Of a stretch of 64,000 nucleotides of DNA, positions 1 to 11,251 are shown in pieces. This stretch comes from Batkoa obscura (taxonomy: Eukaryota > Entomophthoromycota > Entomophthoromycetes > Entomophthorales > Batkoaceae). Under the pieces are notes generated by a model that was not told the origin of the DNA, made no database searches, and was given only the letters and a program-made list of their open reading frames with translations. Made by a program: the position numbers and the translations under genes. The DNA is taken from assembly GCA_030770535.1 (NCBI GenBank), contig JASVEC010000038.1:62001-126000 (forward strand). The letters run 5' to 3'. Numbering within the stretch: the stretch's first letter is position 1; each line of letters opens with the position of its first letter.

Positions 1-2169
1 GAAAGTTTAAAATTAAACTAAAAAAAAGTAAAATAGTGATTAATTCAATTATTAAATAAATGTATATATATTTTTTGGCTTATGAAATAAAGTTAATACA
101 TTAATTTTCCAGAAATTAGCAATAATAACAAACTCAAAGTTAAAGCCTATTTGAAATATTTTAAAGTTAAATTCCAATCATACTATTAACTATGGGGTTT
201 TGTAGTAAAAATTTTCAAACCTCTGAGTTCCAAAAATAATTTATTATTTCAATAGGTGCACTTTAAGGCTGAAAAAATTATTTTAAGAATAATAGAAATT
301 AATTTTTATTAATTACTCTTCAATTTGACTGCAGATCGAGTTTTAATTTAGTTTAAAATATTATACAATTCCTTGCATCTAAAGGGTCTGATGGTTATAC
401 AATAGACGAATAATAGCTATTAGATAACATCTTTTTTTATTGACAATAAAAGATTTTGTGTAAAAAAAGACCATACTACCAATTGTTCTTAGTGTTACAA
501 ATATAGACACTTTTGATCTAATTAAGAAATTTAATTCGATTTGAAAAGTATCTTGAAATTAATAACTCTATACTTAAAATAATAAATAAAATATGGATAA
601 TACAAAGTGTAAGTTATTATTAGAAATGGAAGATTTCCCCTCTAAAGACTCATTAAACTAATATTTTTAGTTTTAAAATAATCGTTAGGTTATTAAAATG
701 AATCTCATTTAGTTTATTTAATCTGAAAAAAACAAGATGAGTTGTATAAAGTTTAACTCATTTTTTGGTCTTGACTTTGATACTGTTTTTATGTAATTTA
801 AGTCCCTTTTTAGCTATTCAAATTGTATCAGTTAATTCAATATATAACTTAATCTTGTTAAAGTCTAGTTAATAATGCCCAAAATAATTAGACTGTCTGT
901 TATTTCTAAATATTATAGAAAGAATGTTTCAAAGGAATAAAATTGCTATACATAGTAAATTAATAAAATGGTATATTTAATAATTAACTTCTGTATTTTT
1001 CAAATTAATATTGTTAATTATTTAACAATTTTTATTGAGACTATTTATTCATCTAAAACCCTTTATTAAAAAATAAAATTATTCGATTGTTAGTCTTTAT
1101 TATTATTTCATAGATCAAATATATAACTAAAATGTTATAGGTATCTTTAATAGTAAAAGTTATTAAAAATTCATTCTATAAAAAACCTCATTAGAAGCCT
1201 ACGTATGTATTATATAAAAAGAGTGACACTTTATAAGTCCTATAGGTACATTGTGTTTATCTGATATCTACTAATTCCTTTCTAATGGCCCAAGTTGAAA
1301 CCACTTTTTGTGATGTTTCTGAACTAACGTTAATAAGAATAAATATGGGAGTGTTTTTTTTGGCTTCATTGCTTTTTCCACCTTTTAACACTATTTGAGC
1401 GGAAAAATCCTTAGTAAAATCCTCAAACGTAAAAAAACATCCCCATATTAAGATCAAAAATTAAATCATCAAAATTATTATCATATATATGATGTGCTTA
1501 TATTTTAATGAAAGAATGTTTTGAATGATTCTGTGGCTTCTTTTTTAAAAATTTTGAAGGAGACAAACTCCCAAGTGGTTTATTGTTGGGGATAAGTAAA
1601 AGTATAAAAATCGAATGATAAGTAAATGGCTATAGGAGGAGGAGGTAAAAAAAGGAGAAAAATTGTATAAAGAATGGAAAACGAATTGATCTGAATTCTA
1701 TAGTTTATGAAATTTATTTTTGTTAGCATGATAGTCATTTGATAGACTCATAAAAATTTGTTACTGCTTCACCTAAACTCAGTAGATGATGTTTTTTTCA
1801 TTAAAATTTTATCCTAAATTATTTCAATTTTTAAACTTGAGAAATGAACAATATTTAGGGCATAAAATAAATATTTCTAAATAGATCGGAAATAAGAACA
1901 AGTGTGCTTATACCTGAGTTTTTATACAACACTTGAAGAACTTTTATTATTGATGATTGTTTATCTATTGCATTTCTAGTTCAAAATTTACATTAATTCA
2001 AAATATAGAAAAATAAAATTTATTATAAGAACTTTTGGCCTTCTGATTATCTACTATTAATTATATTTAGATATTGTAGCTTTGTATAAGTTAAAAATTC
2101 ATTAATGAAATATAGGTAAAAGTAATAAATTTATTAAATCATAATTTTGTTCTTATATAAAAATTGGTG
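1..2169. other. Gene-poor AT-rich spacer
   Basis: No coding region is supported here. The stretch is very AT-rich, holds only short chance open frames, and contains one MITE copy near 1346. It lies downstream of the leftward exo-glucanase gene that ends at 2170, so its right end should hold that gene's 3' UTR. Confidence 0.6.
1346..1445 (-). repeat. Foldback MITE copy 1
   Basis: About 100 bp in minus orientation. It begins TGGGAGTG and ends CATCCCCA, flanked on both sides by TA. It has the family core (TTTTTCC, AAC/GCACTATTTGAGC, GGAAAAA). A chance open frame runs through it but is not a gene. Confidence 0.85.
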
Positions 2170-3690
2170 CTAATTTTGCTTTTTTTCAGGAGGGGGACAG
2201 CCATATTGACGATTATTAGCATCTTTTGGCATCCAACCTTCTTTTAAACCAAGGAAGTAATCCCAATGTGGATTAATATGATTCTCTGTTTTAAAGTTCC
2301 AAAAGTACCAACCAATTCCATTTTCAAATGCATCCATTTGTTTTTGAGCAAATTGCGCTAAGAAAGTTTTATGTTTACTTGTGAATTTAGTATAATCATC
2401 CACATCTTTACATGTACAATCTTTGCAAGCTGGAGTTTTTACTTCATAGGTACCTTCATATCGTGCACCTAATCCAATCCCATTTAACCATTTACCACAA
2501 TCATTGGATGCAACGGAAAATTCCCCACACATTGTCCATCCAAAATTCTTGGAACTCTTTTGGAAGTCATTTACCCAAGCAGTACATGGGAAGTTACCAA
2601 TTTCATCTAATGGTTTAACGATAAGACCACGATCAAAGATAATATAATTATGGGAATCTAAAACAACACGTGGAAATTGATCCGCTGGAAGTTTACCTTC
2701 CCATTTAGATGGACCGAGAAAACCCTCATGGTAAATTAATAAGGGGTTATTTTTTCTATTACCATTAATTTTGCGGATTTCTTCATAACTCTTTTTATAG
2801 AATTCTAAAGTAAGATTTTGATCTGTCTTATAGACAGCAGGTTCATTAAGCACACCAATTTGAGTAACAATATTTCTATACTCATCCTTATCAAAGTACT
2901 TGACTACATCTAATACAATTTTCATAAAACGCTCAACATGTTGTGGAGATTCGGTAAGATTCTTATTTAAAAATCGAATATCACCAAGTCTACCTGAATG
3001 ATTCCATCCATTTTGGGAACCTGGAGCACCATGAAAATCAATCATCACTCTTAATCCATATTTTCTACACCATTCAATCCCTTTTAATAAATAATCCCAA
3101 CCACCATAAATAAATGGTTCATTATCTTTAATATCAAGTTGCCAGTAACCAATAGGAATACGTACATGATTTAAACCAGCATCTCGAATTGTTTTAATAT
3201 CTTCTTCGGTAACCCAAGTTTCATAATGTTTTAATAAACGTTCACTACATTTTTTCTTACCAATTTTCTCACACAAAGTCCATTCATCAACAACCTCTTC
3301 ATCAATATGATCTTCAAATATAGATGGGACAATAAAGGGCTCAGGTACTAACCAACCACCTAAATTAACTCCTCGAATTTTCATTTCTGTACCATATGGA
3401 AATGGTTCATTAAGAGGTGGAACATATTTATTAGCTTGTGCTGTATCATCTACCTTTAAATCTTTTGGAAATACTGAAAGATCTGGTTTTTGAACTAATC
3501 CTGAACTATCTACATTTCCAGTTCCACTGGATTTATTTTGGTTTGGTAAAACAGCTACAAATACAACTACTAGTACAATAACTAATATTACTATAAAACT
3601 TAATGCTGCTATAATCCACCATTTAAATCGTTGAAAAAAGGATAAATTCTCTCTTCGATTATTTTGTACTGAGCGATAGGCGTCCTTCAT
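2170..3690 (-). CDS. Exo-1,3-beta-glucanase, GH5_9, type II membrane form (paralogue A)
   Basis: This 506-residue single-exon protein of the Exg1/Exg2 (GH5 subfamily 9) family trims beta-1,3-glucan in the cell wall. A short basic N-terminus is followed by one hydrophobic segment at about 24-48 and no cleavage site, so it should sit in the plasma membrane with the enzyme outside. Family motifs include RGVNLGGWLVPEP (about 106-118), RIPIGYW (177-183), LNEP with acid/base Glu283 and CGEFSVASNDC with nucleophile Glu390, so the active site looks complete. A cysteine-rich insertion (ACKDCTCK) follows the nucleophile loop. It is the divergent neighbour of a close paralogue starting at 4903. The GH5_9 call is firm; substrate preference is inferred from the family. 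Confidence 0.93.
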   Translation of the reverse strand: MKDAYRSVQNNRRENLSFFQRFKWWIIAALSFIVILVIVLVVVFVAVLPNQNKSSGTGNVDSSGLVQKPDLSVFPKDLKVDDTAQANKYVPPLNEPFPYGTEMKIRGVNLGGWLVPEPFIVPSIFEDHIDEEVVDEWTLCEKIGKKKCSERLLKHYETWVTEEDIKTIRDAGLNHVRIPIGYWQLDIKDNEPFIYGGWDYLLKGIEWCRKYGLRVMIDFHGAPGSQNGWNHSGRLGDIRFLNKNLTESPQHVERFMKIVLDVVKYFDKDEYRNIVTQIGVLNEPAVYKTDQNLTLEFYKKSYEEIRKINGNRKNNPLLIYHEGFLGPSKWEGKLPADQFPRVVLDSHNYIIFDRGLIVKPLDEIGNFPCTAWVNDFQKSSKNFGWTMCGEFSVASNDCGKWLNGIGLGARYEGTYEVKTPACKDCTCKDVDDYTKFTSKHKTFLAQFAQKQMDAFENGIGWYFWNFKTENHINPHWDYFLGLKEGWMPKDANNRQYGCPPPEKKQN

Positions 3691-4902
3691 TGTTTAAATG
3701 ATATACAATTAATTAGATTAAATTATATAAAAAACAAAATTATTTTTTTATTAAATAACATCTATTTATATATATTTATTCTTATCTATAAATTCAATAG
3801 TCAAGATCTAAAGACTATTTATTAATTAGTGATCAGAATTCTAAATTGTAACAAATTAAATGAATGAAAGAAGCCTCTCTGATAATATTGACAAATCAAA
3901 TAATGTTATTTTGATATTTTAAATACTTTTTGATTGTATTATTACATTACTAGTTCCTGAAGATAATTTTATTTTTAACTTTATATAAAAGTATTGCACC
4001 ACATAAAACCAATAGTTAATTAAATTTAATATGGTTCTAGCCAATCAAATTGAAATTGAAATTAGAATCTTTTATCATTTAAAATAGTACTTTTACTAGT
4101 TATTTTTAGTATCATATTTTTAAAATTAGATGTAGGATTATTTAAGATTTAATAAAACGATAGAATAATAACTATTACACAAGTTTGAATTTTAAAATAT
4201 TAAATTGATATTTTCAATTGATAATATAAAAGTTATCATGTATGTGTTTATATTAATAGAATCAGATCATGTACTTCAGTAAATTAATATTATATTTTTA
4301 TAGTTAGTTTATTAATATATTGTAATCTTTAAATATATCAGATAAAAATAATAAATTTAACTTTGAATTTAGTAAGCACTATTTTTCTTAATCTCATTCA
4401 GAATAAATTTTCGAATAGATATTAACATTCTCTAAAAACGCGATTTCTATAAATAATAATTGTCTGATTTTTAGTTAAATAATATTGTTAACATCAGCTC
4501 AAGATAAAACAAAGTAAATAAAAAATTTAAAAATCACAGTTTATTATCTTAAAATTAATATTTCAATTTTTAACGACTGACAGAAATCAAAATGTGAAAG
4601 TTATATTTAATCAACAAAAGATTGAGTATTTTGAACTATTTATTTATTAAAACCACCAATCATTTCAATTGAATTATTATTTTAACCAATAATCAATTAA
4701 GTTAAAGATGTAGTCATTAAAAGTTTCAACTAGAATTTCTAAAATTAGTTAGACAATTTCGAGAATTTTCAAATTTCAACTAAATAAATTAAAAGTGGTT
4801 TTTATTAATTTTATTTTTCAATTAAATAAAATATAAAATATAAAATATAAAATATAAAATATATAATATATAGTATATAAACTATAATATACAGTATATA
4901 AA
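3691..4902. promoter_or_regulatory. Shared divergent promoter region of the two exo-glucanases
   Basis: This 1.2 kb head-to-head spacer separates the two GH5_9 genes and contains no other gene. It is almost pure A+T. Its right end has a tandem 7-bp repeat and a TATATAAA run directly before the start codon at 4903. Specific factor sites cannot be called from one sequence. Confidence 0.5.
4824..4900. repeat. Tandem ATAAAAT repeat and TATA run next to start codon
   Basis: Five or so head-to-tail copies of a 7-bp unit (ATAAAAT) fill about 4824-4860. They run into imperfect TATATAAT/TATATAAA motifs that reach the ATG at 4903. It may be core promoter or leader sequence, or plain slippage-derived repeat. 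Confidence 0.7.
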
Positions 4903-6483
4903 ATGGTCATTAATGAATATAAATTGACAGCAAATCCATCTACAGAGGAATTGAATCGAAGTTATCAAAGTCGAAGTTTAAATGGACGTAATCAAAGTAT
5001 ATTTATTCGATATAAATGGTTTATATTAAGCTTAATATCATTTCTAATCATAACTGCTCTTACTTTATGTATTGTATTTTTAGTAATAATACCAAAGCAA
5101 CAGAATCAATCAAATAACTTCACGCCAACTTTAGTTGAAATAAATAGTAATGGCTTAGTAGAAAAGCCAGATTTAACAATAATACCTAAAGATTTAGGTG
5201 AATTTAACGATAATATTAGTCCCAATAAAAATACACCAGCATTAAATCAAGTATTTGAATATGGAAAAATGAAAATTCGAGGGGTTAATTTAGGTGGTTG
5301 GTTAGTACCCGAACCCTTTATTGTCCCATCTATTTATGAAGATAAAATAGATGAAGGAGTATTAGATGAATGGACATTATGTGAAACTATTGGTAAAAAG
5401 GAATGTACAAAAAGATTAATCAAACATTATGAAACTTTTTTAACAGAAGAAGATATTAAAACAATTCGAGATGCTGGTTTAAATCATGTACGTATTCCTA
5501 TTGGTTACTGGATGATAGATAATCAAGATAATGAGAATTTTATTTATGGAAGTTGGAAATATTTATTAAGAGGGTTACAATGGTGTAGAAAATATGGAAT
5601 AAGAGTAATGATTGATTTTCATGCAGCACCAGGATCTCAAAATGGATGGAATCATTCAGGTAGATTTGGTGATATTCGATTTTTAAATAAAAATTTTACA
5701 GAGAGTGAAGGGAATGTTAAAAGATTTAGTAATATTTTATTACAAGTTGTAGATTATTTTAGTACACCAGAATGGAACAATTTAGTAACTCAAATTGGTG
5801 TATTAAATGAACCAGCTATTTATAAAACTCATGATCAAATTGGTATATTAAATTTTTATAAACAAATATATGAATCAGTTAGAAAAAATCGAAATAATGA
5901 TAATAATTTACCATTACTTGTATATCATGAAGGTTTTTTAGGGTTAGATAAATGGCATAATAAAATGCCAAAAGAGAATTTTAAAAATATAGTTCTAGAT
6001 TCTCATAATTATATTATATTTGCTAAAGAATTAATATCAAAATCATTAAATGATATTAATGATTTTCCATGTACAGCTTGGGCTAAAGATTTTACCACTT
6101 CATCCGAGAAATTTGGATGGACAATGTGTGGAGAATTTTCCGTTGCATCTAATGATTGTGGGAAGTGGTTAAATGGGATTAAATTAGGATCTAGATATGA
6201 TGGTACTTATGATGGAGATAGTGCTATTTGTGAACAATGTTCTTGTGAGGGTAAAGATGATGTTAGTAAATTTACAAATGAGTATAAACAATTTTTAAAA
6301 CAATTTGCTGAAAAACAAATGGATGCATTTGAAAATGGAATTGGTTGGTACTTTTGGAACTTTAAAACAGAGAATCATATTAATCCACATTGGGATTACT
6401 TCCTTGGTTTAAAAGAAGGTTGGATGCCAAAAGATGCATCGAAACGTACTTATTCTTGTAAACAAACTTTAGAAAAGTCATAA
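4903..6483 (+). CDS. Exo-1,3-beta-glucanase, GH5_9, type II membrane form (paralogue B)
   Basis: This 526-residue single-exon paralogue of the protein on the other side of the spacer is aligned with it over almost its full length, with a 20-21 residue longer N-terminal part. A basic cytosolic tail is followed by a hydrophobic segment at about 38-63. The catalytic module has RGVNLGGWLVPEP, RIPIGYW, LNEP (acid/base Glu near 303) and CGEFSVASNDC (nucleophile Glu near 411). The same cysteine-rich insertion is present (ICEQCSCE), so it predates the duplication. The conserved C-terminal half and diverged linker suggest an old tandem, inverted duplication. Expected role is beta-1,3-glucan trimming at the cell surface. 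Confidence 0.93.
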   Translation: MVINEYKLTANPSTEELNRSYQSRSLNGRNQSIFIRYKWFILSLISFLIITALTLCIVFLVIIPKQQNQSNNFTPTLVEINSNGLVEKPDLTIIPKDLGEFNDNISPNKNTPALNQVFEYGKMKIRGVNLGGWLVPEPFIVPSIYEDKIDEGVLDEWTLCETIGKKECTKRLIKHYETFLTEEDIKTIRDAGLNHVRIPIGYWMIDNQDNENFIYGSWKYLLRGLQWCRKYGIRVMIDFHAAPGSQNGWNHSGRFGDIRFLNKNFTESEGNVKRFSNILLQVVDYFSTPEWNNLVTQIGVLNEPAIYKTHDQIGILNFYKQIYESVRKNRNNDNNLPLLVYHEGFLGLDKWHNKMPKENFKNIVLDSHNYIIFAKELISKSLNDINDFPCTAWAKDFTTSSEKFGWTMCGEFSVASNDCGKWLNGIKLGSRYDGTYDGDSAICEQCSCEGKDDVSKFTNEYKQFLKQFAEKQMDAFENGIGWYFWNFKTENHINPHWDYFLGLKEGWMPKDASKRTYSCKQTLEKS

Positions 6484-6619
6484 ATTTTATTTTATATTGA
6501 TAAAATTTTAGTATTAATATACTAATATATTACTTTATTATTTTATTATTAATTTCTTAATTTAAAATATCATTTAAATTTTAGTTAAAAGCTATATAAA
6601 AATTTATTTAAATTACATA

Positions 6620-6720
6620 TGGGGATGTATTTTTTTAAGAATTTTACTAACAATCTTTCCGCTCAAAAATAGCGCTTAAAAAATAGAGAAAGTGATGAAA
6701 TCAAAAAAAACATATCCCCA
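6620..6720 (+). repeat. Foldback MITE copy 2
   Basis: Plus orientation, TGGGGATG to ATCCCCA, with TA on each side. It lies 136 bp downstream of the stop codon of exo-glucanase B, so it may fall within or just beyond that transcript's 3' end. The rest of the 6484-6891 spacer is featureless A+T. Confidence 0.9.
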
Positions 6721-6891
6721 TATATTTAAGTACTTAGTTTTTAATTAAGATATACTTTTAAATTGACCAATTAAGTTTTATCTTTTCTTCTTATGATCAA
6801 CTGAAGAGGTTAACAATGAGATCAGCAGTAAAATAAAATTTATTAAATACAAGAATAATAATTAAAAAAAGACTTTTAACTTTAATAAAAC

Positions 6892-8092
6892 ATGTATTTT
6901 AATATATTAAAAGAAGAAAATGAATCACCATTACAAGAATTGAGAGTATTAACAAAAACGAAAACAAAAACAAATTTAAATTGGATACCTCAACTTATGA
7001 TACATAGTTTATTCCCATTAGGTCCATTTTTAGGTATAATACTTTATTTATTATTATTAAGAAACAGTTATTGTTTCCCATTAATAATATTATATAGTAT
7101 CTATATATTATTTTTAGATAAACAATGGGAGTTAGGTGGTAGAAGTAATCAATTTTTTAAAAGTTTAAAAATGTGGTATTATTATTCGGATTATTTTTCA
7201 ACTCAATTAATCGTCTCGGATGTTTCCACTTTTTCTACTAATTCAAGTTACATCTTTGGCTATCATCCTCATGGTATCTTAGCTCTGGGTGCTTTCTCTT
7301 CTTTTTTAACTAACTATTGTAATATTCAACAAATATTAGATGGATTTAATATAAGATTAGCTACTATTCCCTTAAATTTTTATCTTCCTTTTTATAGAGA
7401 GATCTTTCAATTAATGGGGTTTATTTCTTGTTCAAAAACTTCCATTTTAAATTCATTAAATTTAAATAATAGTCAAGGTAACATTGTAGTTTTACCAATT
7501 GGTGGCGCAAGGGAAGCTTTATTTGCTAGACCAGGTAAAATGGATTTGATATTAAAAAATAGATTGGGTTTTATCAAATTGGCTTTAATTACTGGGTAAG
7601 ATATATATATATAATAATATATAATAATATATAATAATAATAACAAATTAATTCTATTTAATTAGTGCTCATTTAGTACCTGTAATTAATCTTGGTGAAA
7701 ATTATCTAGCTGATCAATATGAATTTGATGAAAAATCTATATTTTATGCTATAAGAAAATTCATTCAACAACGTTTAGGTTTATCAATCCCACTTTATAT
7801 CGGATCAGGAATTATGACTGGTAGTAAAGGTTATTTACCTAGAAAAAAGCCATTAGTTACAATCGGTAAGATAACTGAATTGAATTGTATTTAATTTGTG
7901 TCTAAAGATTTATTTTTATTTTCTATAGTTGGTAAACCTATCATTATTGAAAAAGATATTAACCCAAGTGAAGAAAAAGTATTAGAAATTCATCAAACTT
8001 ATATTAATGAATTAGAAGAATTATATATTAAAAGTGCAAGCACTTATTTTCCTAAAGAATTGGGTCCAATTCCACAATTCAATTTAATTTAA
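6892..8092 (+). CDS. DGA1: Diacylglycerol O-acyltransferase type 2 (DGAT2 family)
   Basis: Exons 6892-7595, 7666-7865 and 7929-8092 give 355 residues. The enzyme makes triacylglycerol from diacylglycerol and acyl-CoA in the ER membrane and on lipid droplets. Two hydrophobic segments lie at about 34-56 and 58-76. They are followed by the catalytic YHPHG (His125-Gly128), PIGGAREAL, the RLGFIKLA block and, after the second intron, VGKPI, all hallmarks of the DGAT2/MOGAT family. Both introns (70 and 63 bp) are GT..AG, and the frame closes exactly across them. The first intron is a TA/TAA microsatellite. Mono- versus diacylglycerol preference cannot be read from sequence; DGAT2 is the usual fungal member. 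Confidence 0.92.
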
Positions 8093-8385
8093 TAAATAGT
8101 TGATTTTATAGTAAATAGAAAATAAAATATTAATTTTAAAGCTTAACTTTATATCTTGACTTTTATTGGTTAGATTTAGTAATGATTTCATTTTACTTAT
8201 TTTAGATATTGATTATTTAAATGTCCGTTTGTTAGCCACAAAAATCTATTAAATTAAAAGTTTATTTTTTTGAATATTAATTAATTTAAAATCAACAAAT
8301 GTAAAATGAATTCTTATTATCTATAAAAATAATTATCTAATAAAGTTGTCTAGCTTATATTTAAAAGCGAAATTTTATTAAAACT

Positions 8386-10473
8386 ATGTCCAGAAATAGT
8401 ATAGATCCTGAAGAGTTTTATGTTAAACAAAACCAAATTGGTAACTATTGAATATGACTTAAATCTTATTTTATTGATCATATTCTAGGACGAGGTTCAT
8501 TTGGAAAAGTATATAAAGGGTAATTGAATAAAAAAAAGTAAAAAAAATAAGATTCATGATATTAAAATAAGATTCGATAAACGTTCCAAGATCCCTGTAG
8601 CAATTAAAGTGATTGATTTAGAGTTGGCTGAAGATGAAATTGAAGATATTGAATTAGAAATTAAATTTTTATCACAATTAAACTCACCATATATAACTAA
8701 GTAATTATTTACTAATAATTAAAAAGAGTAATTTAAAATAGAAAAGGTATTATGGTACTTATCTAAAAGACTCTTCTTTATGGATTGTTATGGAATACTG
8801 TTTAGGTGGTTCATGTGCTGATTTAGTAATCTTCATTATTATCATTATTGCTATTATTAAATTATTTTAGCTTTTACCTGGTGCTATTTCAGAACCTTAT
8901 ATTGCAATTATCATGAGAGAGTTATTAAAGGGACTAGAATACTTACATAGTGAGAATAAATTACATCGAGGTATCTTTTTTTGATTACTTTTTTGATTGA
9001 AAGTTAATTAAGTATGTTTTAGATATCAAGGGTATTTCAATTAAATCATAATATATTCCATTTTTAAATGAATTTTAATAGCCGCTAATTTATTATTAAG
9101 TGCAAGTGGAGATGGTAAGTTTTAATTTAGTAAGATTTTTTAAATTGATTAAGTGAAATATAATTTTTATAGTTAAAATGGCCGATTTTGGTGTATCTGG
9201 ACAAGTAAATTAAAAGCTAAAAATTAAAATTAAACTGATACTAACTTGCTTTTAGATCACAGCTACCCAAACTAAAAAGAATAGTTTTGTTGGCACTCCA
9301 GTATAATTTTTATTTTATTAATAATTATATCCATCTTAATGAAAAAATTTAGTTTTGGATGGCACCCGAAGTTATTAAACAATCTGGATATAATAATAAA
9401 GTAAGAATAAAAATAAAAATAAGAATAAAAAAAGAATATTATAATATAACTTATTTTTATTGATTCCGATTTTTAGGCAGATATTTGGTCATTAGGAATT
9501 ACAGCTATTGAATTAGCAACTCAACGTCCACCCCATTCCGAATTACATCCAATGAAAGTATTATTTTTAATACCAAAAAGTGATCCACCTCAGTTAACTG
9601 GTAACTTTTCAAGAACCTTTAAAGATTTTGTTAACTGTTGTTTACAAAGGGATCCTAGACAGGTAATTTTTATTTTGAATATTATAAACATAATTAATTT
9701 CTATTAAATTAGCGTTGGTCAGCTAAAGATTTATTAAAGCATCGCTTTGTTAAGTCAGCTAAAAAAACAAGTTATTTAGTTGATTTAATTGAACGTCATC
9801 AACGTTGGGCAGCAGTTAATAACTTATCAGATAGTGATGAAGATATTGATTCAAGTTCAAGGATTAAGTAAATTATTATTTAAATATATAAAAGTCATAC
9901 TTATTTAATTTTAATTTATAGGTCTGATCCACTTTCAACTACAACATGGGACTTTGATACTATACGTCATGAATTACCTAAGGTTGAAGAAATAAGTAAT
10001 AATAATCAAGTTAATCATGGGAAACAAAAACCTGTTGATGATACTGTTAAACAAAATTCAAATGTAAGATCTCCACCTGCAATTCCAAATCGTCCAATTC
10101 CTTCTCCACCTGCTACTTCTACTTCAGCTGATCACTTTGTGGATGGGAATGAGGTAACTTTCTATTATTCTAGTATTAAATTTAATTTAATTTTTTGTAT
10201 TTTTATTAGACTGTTAAAGCTATGCCCACTGTCTATGGTGGTATCATTAAACCAGTGTTAGAACAGGTAATAAATTATACAAATTATATACTAATAACTA
10301 AATTTCAATTTATTATTATTATTAAATAGATGTTAAATGAAACGAATAGTAAGGAAGTACAAGAAGGATTGAATCAACTCAATGACTCTTTTTTAAATAT
10401 GGAGCATGTTAATCCAGGTTTTTCTCAAAAATTCCTTTTAGAAGCATTTGAAAAATTGACTTCAAAAGATTAA
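8386..10473 (+). CDS. Ste20-type protein kinase, germinal-centre kinase III group
   Basis: Fifteen exons encode 444 residues: 8386-8440, 8489-8519, 8572-8700, 8747-8825, 8871-8970, 9023-9031, 9082-9114, 9173-9204, 9256-9300, 9353-9400, 9477-9662, 9713-9867, 9922-10153, 10210-10266, 10330-10473. The N-terminal kinase domain shows [38 protein letters not shown] and VGTPFWMAPEV, the GCK-III signature (MST3/STK24, yeast Sps1/Kic1, fission yeast Sid1/Nak1). A proline-rich linker and a short helical C-terminus follow, as expected for MO25/Hym1-type partners. These kinases act in polarity, septation and Hippo/MEN-like signalling. The catalytic HRDIK stretch is split by two introns around a 9-nt exon. 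The frame is consistent across all 14 introns. Confidence 0.92.
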
Positions 10474-10570
10474 ATTTTTGGGACTAATTTAGGATATTTT
10501 TGTTTTATTAGTAGTAGTATGAATAAGAGGAGGAATAGCAGTAATAATATTAAATGTTTTATATTCTATA

Positions 10571-10670
10571 ATTTCGGATTTTTTTTTGGTTTCATCACTT
10601 TTTCTATCTTTTAGGTGTTATTTAAGCGAAAAATTTGCTAGTAAAGTTCTTAAACAAAAATACATCCCTA
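10571..10670 (-). repeat. Foldback MITE copy 3 (diverged)
   Basis: Minus orientation. The left end is decayed (TTCGGATTTTT instead of TGGGAGTGTTTT). The core and right end (ACATCCCTA followed by TA) are clear. It lies about 100 bp after the stop codon of the GCK-III kinase. Confidence 0.75.
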
Positions 10671-11157
10671 TATTTTGATTTTATAATGTTAGTTAAGATG
10701 GTGAAGTTAGATTGAATTAAGTTAAGTAGTTGACTGATAGTGATTTATACAATATGATAGTAATTTATTATCTATTTATATATACTCCTAATAAATTAAT
10801 GATTATTTTAAAGATAATCAATTTATAACTTATATTAGAAAGTAAATTATATTATTTAATTATTTTAAAAGACTCAACGTAGAAATTCAAATACACATAG
10901 CATTAAATTAATATTAAATTATTAGATTTAATTTAAAGTATGAATATATTTTTAGTGTTTTATTTATGAAATTTGATTTAATAAATAAAGATATTAACGC
11001 TATTTCAAATTAATGTTTGTTATTAAAACAAAGCAAAAAACAATTAAAGAGTATATGAAACTAACTCAGATTTCAGAATTTTCAAAATTTCAAATCATCA
11101 ATAAAATCACTTTCAATTAAGCAACATTATAAAAACATTGGTCAATTATTGGACATA

Positions 11158-11251
11158 TGGGGATGTATTTTTGTGCTTAAGAACTTTAATAAATTTCCAC
11201 TCAAATAGCGCTTAAAAAATGGAAAAAATAATAGAGTCAGAAACACTCCCA
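11158..11251 (+). repeat. Foldback MITE copy 4
   Basis: Plus orientation, TGGGGATGTATTTTTG to CACTCCCA, with TA at both ends. It includes the exact AAATAGCGCTTAAAAAATGG core. Confidence 0.9.

Noticed and set aside
1257-1457. 66-codon leftward frame
   Set aside because: It runs through MITE copy 1, has no domain, and is explained by the repeat.
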